From positions 742,501 through 806,500 of the forward strand of contig NW_026973698.1 in assembly GCF_035594125.1 (NCBI RefSeq): a stretch of DNA of 64,000 nt, given 5' to 3'. Below, in pieces: positions 61,230-64,000 of this stretch (positions are counted from its first letter, which is position 1; the number at the start of each line of letters is the position of its first letter). The stretch is from Scylla paramamosain. Taxonomy: Eukaryota > Arthropoda > Malacostraca > Decapoda > Portunidae. Below the pieces are notes generated by a model, which saw nothing but the letters and a program-made list of their open reading frames with translations, was not told where the DNA came from and made no database searches. Made by a program: the position numbers and the translations under genes.

Positions 61230-62690
61230 CAAATCATTCCAGATTTCAATAGTTCTACAAGGGAAGCTGTATTTCTTGACGTTGCTTGAACATACACTCC
61301 TTTATTTTCTTCCCATGCCTCCTTGTCTGTCTCTCTCCCTGCTCCATCTGTGGTGCCAAGTCATTTCTGTCTGTTCTTTCTGTATTGTTTACTATTACTA
61401 ATTTGTACATTGTTATCAGGTCTCCTCTTTCTCTTCTCCCTTGTAGTGTTGGTAATCCCATCTCTTCAAGTCTTTCTTCATAGCTTAAGTCTTTTAATTC
61501 TGATACCATCTTCGTTGCTATCCTCTGTATTCTTTCCAGTCTCCATATGTCTTTTTTTCTACGTGGAGCTCAAACTACTGCTGCATGTTCAATTTAGGAT
61601 GTATCATGCTTATTATAACTTGCTTCATAATTTCTTTATCTATATAGTTAAACACCACCCTAATGTCTATCAACAAGCTGTATATAGAGCTAAATATTCT
61701 GATTATGTGCCTTTCAGGTGATAGTGTGTCCTGAATCATTACTCAAAAATCTTTTTCCTCATTACTTTTTGTTATTATTTCTCCTCCCATTTTGTAATTC
61801 CATGAAGGTCTCTTTTTACATTCCTATTTCCATCATGTGGCATTTTCTGGCATTAAATTCTAGTTTCCATCTTTGGCTCCATGCATGTATCTTGTCAATA
61901 TCCTTTTGTAATTCCTTGCTGTCAGTTTCATTCTTTATTTTCATTATTTTTGCATCATCAGCAAAAAGATTTATATAACTATATAGATGCCCTGTCATAT
62001 CATCTACATATATCTGAAACATAATAGGTGCCAACAAAGACCCTTGCGGTACCCCACTTGTCACTTTCTGCTAACTTGAATTAGCATCTCTAATTACTGT
62101 TCTCACTTCCCTCCCTTGTAAATAATCCTCCATCCATCTCAATGTTGCTCCCTTTAGTCCTTCTCCATTCTCTAGCTTCCACATGAGACTTTTAAGGGGA
62201 ACTTTATCAGATGCTTTTTAGAGATCCTGGTGTACCGGATCAACCCATCTCTCACTTCCCTCCCTTGTAAATAGTCCTCCATCCATTTCAATGTTGCTCC
62301 CTTTAGCCCTCCTCCATTCTCTGGCTTCCACATACGACTTTTGTGGGGAGCTTTATCGGATGCTTTTTTGAGATTCAGGTATACCACATCAACCCATCCG
62401 TCCCTCTCTTGCACTCCATCTATTACTCTCATGTAGAAGCTCAATAGATTTGTGACACTGGATCTTCCTTTCCTGAATCCAAATTGCTTTTCTGTAATAA
62501 TCTTTCCATCTTCTCAATACTGCACCCATCTGTCTTTAATTACTATTTCACAAAGCTTGCTTACAATACTTGTTAGTGACACTGATCCATAATTTAATGT
62601 TTCCATTTTATTTCTCCCTTTGTGTATTGGCACTACATTAGCTCTTTTCCATTGCCTTGGTTCCTGAGGCATTACTAGTGTTGTGATTAA
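61230..62690 (-). pseudogene. LINE-B copy 3, with internal tandem duplication
   Basis: Minus strand, from RT fingers (K-R-A-N-V-V-P-I-H about 62640) through F-G-F (about 62480), Y-L-N-L-K-K-A (about 62370) and S-G-V-P-Q-G-S-L-L-A (about 62055) to the catalytic F-A-D-D-A (about 61965). The thumb follows, with a C-terminal L-S-Y-E-E-R-L...R-R-E-R-G-D-L (about 61480-61430) that ends near 61240. A segment of about 148 bp is duplicated (62103-62250 and 62251-62398). Stops and frameshifts present. Confidence 0.75.
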
Positions 62691-62699
62691 CAAGTAGTT

Positions 62700-63095
62700 T
62701 ATCCACATGAAGATTTGTATGTTCAAGTATAAGAACTGGACATGGAGATGAGTACAGCAAATGTTGGAGTTGCAAGGGATGTGCGTTCTGGAAGGTTCTT
62801 TGCAACTCGTTTTGCTCAAAACTCATCATAATTTTTTGGTAACATTAAAAAAATTGCATATTCCACAATGTAACGCCACACCAGATCTTGTCGTACTGCT
62901 GGCGGGGGTAGAAGGGAGTGGGCCCATATTCTTCATTGAGATATGCAATGTGTCACAGTTAAGACGGATGTGTATCACAACTTTGAACACTTTTCATAAT
63001 ACATTTATCAGAAGTCTGTCATAAGTGTCTTGCCAGATGTAGCGCCTACTTATTTTAAAATACTACATGACAAAATATAAGGTGTTATTTGCAAC
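62700..63095. other. Unassigned sequence
   Basis: Nothing recognised between LINE-B copy 3 and the MITE. Confidence 0.4.
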
Positions 63096-63104
63096 ATTTT
63101 ATAC

Positions 63105-63920
63105 CGTATTTGATGGCTCATAAGACGCACCTTTTCTCCCCCCTCTAAAAAAAAAAGTGTCATGAAATGAGCCTGCGTCCTATGAGGCCAAGGTTCAGCA
63201 CTGAGGCAGTGGTTGGTGGTAAGACTATGGCAACAGAGGCTCTGAAATCAAACCCCAGAAATCTTCGCACTGTAAACAAAGTGATGATTTATACTACACC
63301 ACAAAACAAGTCTTTCTTTCAAGGTAACAATATATATTAGGTCATACTTACCGGTAATTTACACAGAATGACGCCAGTCAGGAAGGATTTGCCCAAGTGA
63401 CCATGCACACGCATTGCATGTACCAAAACAAACACGTGGTCGGTTACGCGCCTAACCCGGTGACACGGGCAAGCTTCACTGCGTTCTTAATACTGTGATG
63501 CCGTTACTCCTTGAGGTAAGACGCACTTTCATACAATTAAAATTACACCTATCTTTTGACATTCTTATGAACAAACTTTATTAACCCCGTAGTCTCTCAC
63601 AGTCGCTGCCGACGCCATATGCCAGGTACATGTTTACACCTCACAAGAGGATTAGTAAGTAGGCTACTAGCAAATATTAAAGTTTTTAGATGCAAAATAT
63701 TGGGATCTAATAATGATCTAAATGCATGTGAGAGTCTTCAAATGTCAGGTGAAATACTGCACTTCATATTCAGAGCTTAAGTCCGCTCATTTATTTATTT
63801 ATTTTTATTTATTTATTTATTAATATTTAATTATTTATTTATTTACTTTTTTTTATTTCAATGTCTGGCAAAACTGGGTGCGTCTTATGAGCCCATGCGT
63901 CTTATGAGCCATCAAATACG
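63105..63920. mobile_element. MITE, 816 bp
   Basis: Left end CGTATTTGATGGCTCATAAG (extending ACGCACC) and right end its complement (63896-63920), with an extra TGCGTCTTATGAGCC copy just inside the right end. Flanks ATTTTATAC (63096-63104) and ATGTTTTAC (63921-63929) are similar 9-mers, a possible imperfect target duplication. No coding capacity. The superfamily is uncertain. Confidence 0.75.
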
Positions 63921-64000
63921 ATGTTTTACAAATAATTCCTGTGCTTATGTGTGTTTGGAGAAAAGGTACAGTGGATAAAACAGTGATTCATTCATTGAAA

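Overview
This is eukaryotic, intron-containing, extremely repeat-rich DNA, most likely from an arthropod and probably a decapod crustacean. Pointers to that are many long (CT)n/(GA)n/(AT)n arrays, several decayed non-LTR (LINE) families, tRNA-derived SINE sequence, AACCT-type motifs, and P-, Sola-, hAT-, Harbinger- and Ty3/Gypsy-type transposons. The species is inference; no ribosomal or mitochondrial marker is present.

Layout. 1-2.1 kb: 3' end of a LINE (here 'LINE-A') with a 56-bp tandem array, then stacked mini- and microsatellites. 4.1-9.5 kb: an RTE-type LINE remnant, a broken integrase-type pseudogene ending in a 42-bp x12 tandem array, and LINE-A fragments. 9.6-13.7 kb: two head-to-tail minus-strand copies of a CR1/Jockey-like LINE ('LINE-B'). 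14.4-19.1 kb: remnants of Harbinger, mariner, CR1 and LINE-A. 23.0-33.4 kb: the best-preserved block. It is a Sola-like DNA transposon (TIRs, 4-bp ACAT target duplication, spliced minus-strand DDD-type transposase with one in-frame stop) into which a complete, very young Ty3/Gypsy element has inserted (500-bp LTRs differing at one base, ATAT duplication, gag and pol open). Gag and pol overlap in the -1 frame, and the overlap holds a slippery heptamer followed by a predicted H-type pseudoknot. 33.4-38.4 kb: three candidate plus-strand host exons separated by a 401-bp tandem duplication and an hAT element with a perfect 8-bp duplication. 39-46.4 kb: two long LINE-A copies in opposite orientation, then a tRNA-Arg(TCT)-shaped sequence fused to SINE sequence between two (TA)n tracts. 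48.8-51.2 kb: an internally deleted P-element/THAP9-like gene, recalling Drosophila KP repressor elements, flanked by inverted repeats. 53.4-55.1 kb: pyrimidine-rich DNA and a (CT)n/(GA)n inverted pair. 57-58.1 kb: a decayed C2H2 zinc-finger gene. 59.1-62.8 kb: a LINE with a 352-codon reverse-transcriptase ORF and a third LINE-B copy. 63.1-63.9 kb: an 816-bp MITE.

Only the Gypsy element looks fully coding. The Sola transposase, P-like gene, zinc-finger gene and LINEs carry stops, frameshifts or deletions. The host signal is limited to a few short exons that I cannot assign to a named gene. All calls rest on reading motifs by eye; no database search was run.
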